From positions 1 to 6,478 of the forward strand of contig CANQHW010000067.1 of NCBI GenBank assembly GCA_947623855.1: a stretch of DNA of 6,478 bases. The letters run 5' to 3'. The notes beneath the pieces are model-generated. The model was not told where the DNA came from. It worked only from the letters and a program-made list of their open reading frames with translations, and searched no databases. A program made the position numbers and the translations under genes. Of the stretch, positions 5,657 to 6,478 are shown piece after piece; positions within the stretch are counted from its first letter, which is position 1; every line of letters starts with the position of its first letter. This DNA is from an uncultured Bacilli bacterium (GTDB lineage Bacteria; Bacillota_I; Bacilli_A; RF39; UBA660).

Positions 5657-6478
5657 TTTTTAATTCCTCAAAACTTAATAACTTATTCCTATAATACTCA
5701 TATTGTTTTCTTCTAACTTCAATTTCAGCAGGTAATCCAACTGATATGTCATTAATTAACTTATCAAACTTATCTAGTATATCTACTATTTTATTTTGAA
5801 TAACCAAACTTGGTAATGAAATATTTAATTCCTTTAATTGTTTTCCTGTAATAAGGGGTTGACCTCCACCTTTTGCTAATTTATTTAACTTACAATTTTG
5901 TAAATAGTAGTATATATATTTTTGATTTATATTTTCTTTTAAATCTATTATTAATGTATTATCAGTTACATCATATTGCCCTGATGCTATATGAACATAT
6001 CCTGCATTAGCACCAACTCTTGCAACAAGAATTTTTGGACTATCAAATGAATATTTATTAGTTTTTGCTATAATACCTGTTGATCCATATACCGGGTAAG
6101 ATCCATTTTCATCTCTACTTGTACATTTTCCTGAAAAAATGCCATTACAAATGTAATTTAAAGATAAGATATTTTCTTCACTTCTTAATAATTTTTCACG
6201 CCAAAACTCGTATTGACTCTTTCTTGCTTCTAGCTCCGCTTCTAGCTCCGCTTCTAGCTCACCAAATTTATCAAGAATTCGTACTATTTCTTCTTGAACT
6301 TCTAATGGTGGAACAGGAATTATTACTTTCTTTATTCTATCAATATTTAATGATGTTAAAACACCTTGACCCGAAGATTTTAATGCTTTATATTGATTGG
6401 ATAAACATTGATATAAAAACCTATAGTTTAAATCTTTAATTGGAATAAGTGCACAAACAGACTGGTTCATACTCATAT
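5649..6478 (-). CDS. hsdS: Type I restriction-modification specificity subunit HsdS, C-terminal part (5' end beyond window)
   Basis: HsdS selects the DNA target of a type I restriction-modification complex (HsdR-HsdM-HsdS) through two target-recognition domains joined by conserved helical spacers. Seen here, numbering from the Met codon at 6476: the end of the first recognition domain (about 1-60, with the IPVPPLEVQEEIVRILDKF motif at 53-71), the central helical spacer (about 62-98) with three ELEA units at 73-84, a complete second recognition domain (about 100-225), and a C-terminal spacer (LPSLVIQNKIVDILDKF at 221-237, then RRKQYEYYRNKLLSF). The two spacers resemble each other (LDKF...RK.QYE..R.KLL), giving the usual pseudo-dimeric symmetry. 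The Met at 6476 is internal: full HsdS is about 400 residues, so roughly the first third is off the edge and hsdM probably precedes it. It ends in TAG and overlaps the ATPase gene by 8 nt. The family call is very secure; the sequence recognised cannot be predicted. Confidence 0.95.
   Translation of the reverse strand, partial: MSMNQSVCALIPIKDLNYRFLYQCLSNQYKALKSSGQGVLTSLNIDRIKKVIIPVPPLEVQEEIVRILDKFGELEAELEAELEARKSQYEFWREKLLRSEENILSLNYICNGIFSGKCTSRDENGSYPVYGSTGIIAKTNKYSFDSPKILVARVGANAGYVHIASGQYDVTDNTLIIDLKENINQKYIYYYLQNCKLNKLAKGGGQPLITGKQLKELNISLPSLVIQNKIVDILDKFDKLINDISVGLPAEIEVRRKQYEYYRNKLLSFEELKNE
5665..5669 (-). promoter_or_regulatory. Ribosome binding site of the PrrC-like ATPase gene, inside hsdS
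   Basis: GAGGA on the minus strand, 8 nt before the ATG at 5656-5654, lying within the last codons of hsdS. It supports this ATG and indicates that the ATPase is initiated within the hsdS message, probably with translational coupling. Confidence 0.75.
6226..6261 (-). repeat. Three tandem 12-bp repeats inside hsdS (ELEA x3)
   Basis: Three consecutive 12-bp units (gcttctagctcc, gcttctagctcc, gcttctagctca on the plus strand) at 6226-6237, 6238-6249 and 6250-6261; only the last base of the third differs. On the coding strand they give three Glu-Leu-Glu-Ala units in the helical spacer between the two recognition domains. In EcoR124I and EcoR124II (known), two versus three copies of a 12-bp TAEL repeat at the equivalent place alter the non-specific gap of the recognition site by one base. 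The same role here is inference. Confidence 0.9.

Noticed and set aside
5190..5663. Two plus-strand frames opposite the ATPase gene (5190-5390 and 5409-5663)
   Set aside because: Antisense shadows of a gene with clear ATPase motifs; no initiation signals or family features of their own.
6080..6439. Plus-strand frame of 119 codons opposite hsdS
   Set aside because: Its LLAPLLAPLLA run is just the antisense reading of the ELEA-coding repeats; hsdS is unmistakable on the other strand.

Overview
The window reads as an accessory (defence) region of a very AT-rich, low-GC Gram-positive bacterium (Bacillota, possibly a gut Bacilli/Clostridia relative). The grounds are the A/T-dominated third codon positions, GGAG/GAGGTGAT-type ribosome binding sites, and a hairpin-plus-T-run terminator. 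TGG is used for Trp, and TAG and TAA serve as stops, so nothing points to a recoded Mollicute. The species cannot be named from this sequence alone. Every supported gene is on the minus strand, so transcription runs from the right edge (6478) to the left edge (1).

Right two-thirds (6478 to 1503): three tightly overlapping genes of a type I restriction-modification operon. First is the C-terminal part of hsdS (DNA specificity subunit, cut by the window edge; hsdM presumably lies just beyond it). Second is a 363-residue ABC-type ATPase. Third is a complete hsdR (1020 residues) with nuclease and translocase motifs very like those of the EcoR124I (type IC) subunit. The hsdS/ATPase junction overlaps by 8 nt and the ATPase/hsdR junction by 1 nt (TAATG), so the three are very probably translated from one message.

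The most interesting gene is the ATPase. It sits between hsdS and hsdR, exactly where prrC lies in the E. coli prr locus (hsdM-hsdS-prrC-hsdR, also type IC). It is close to PrrC in size, has no RloC-like coiled-coil insert, and its C-terminal part carries R288-x3-E292 and H326, the spacing of the PrrC anticodon-nuclease triad (R320, E324, H356). My inference is a restriction enzyme carrying an embedded, latent PrrC-like tRNA anticodon nuclease that would act if a phage disarms restriction. The hsdS gene also carries three 12-bp tandem repeats (ELEA x3) in the central spacer, the counterpart of the copy-number-variable repeats that change EcoR124 specificity.

Left third (1502 to 1): a GNAT acetyltransferase-Nudix hydrolase fusion with a probable TTG start, then a small acidic hypothetical protein of 74 residues, then about 145 bases with no intact gene but a possible tiny gene remnant, and finally a strong Rho-independent terminator (34-76) that closes the leftward transcription unit.
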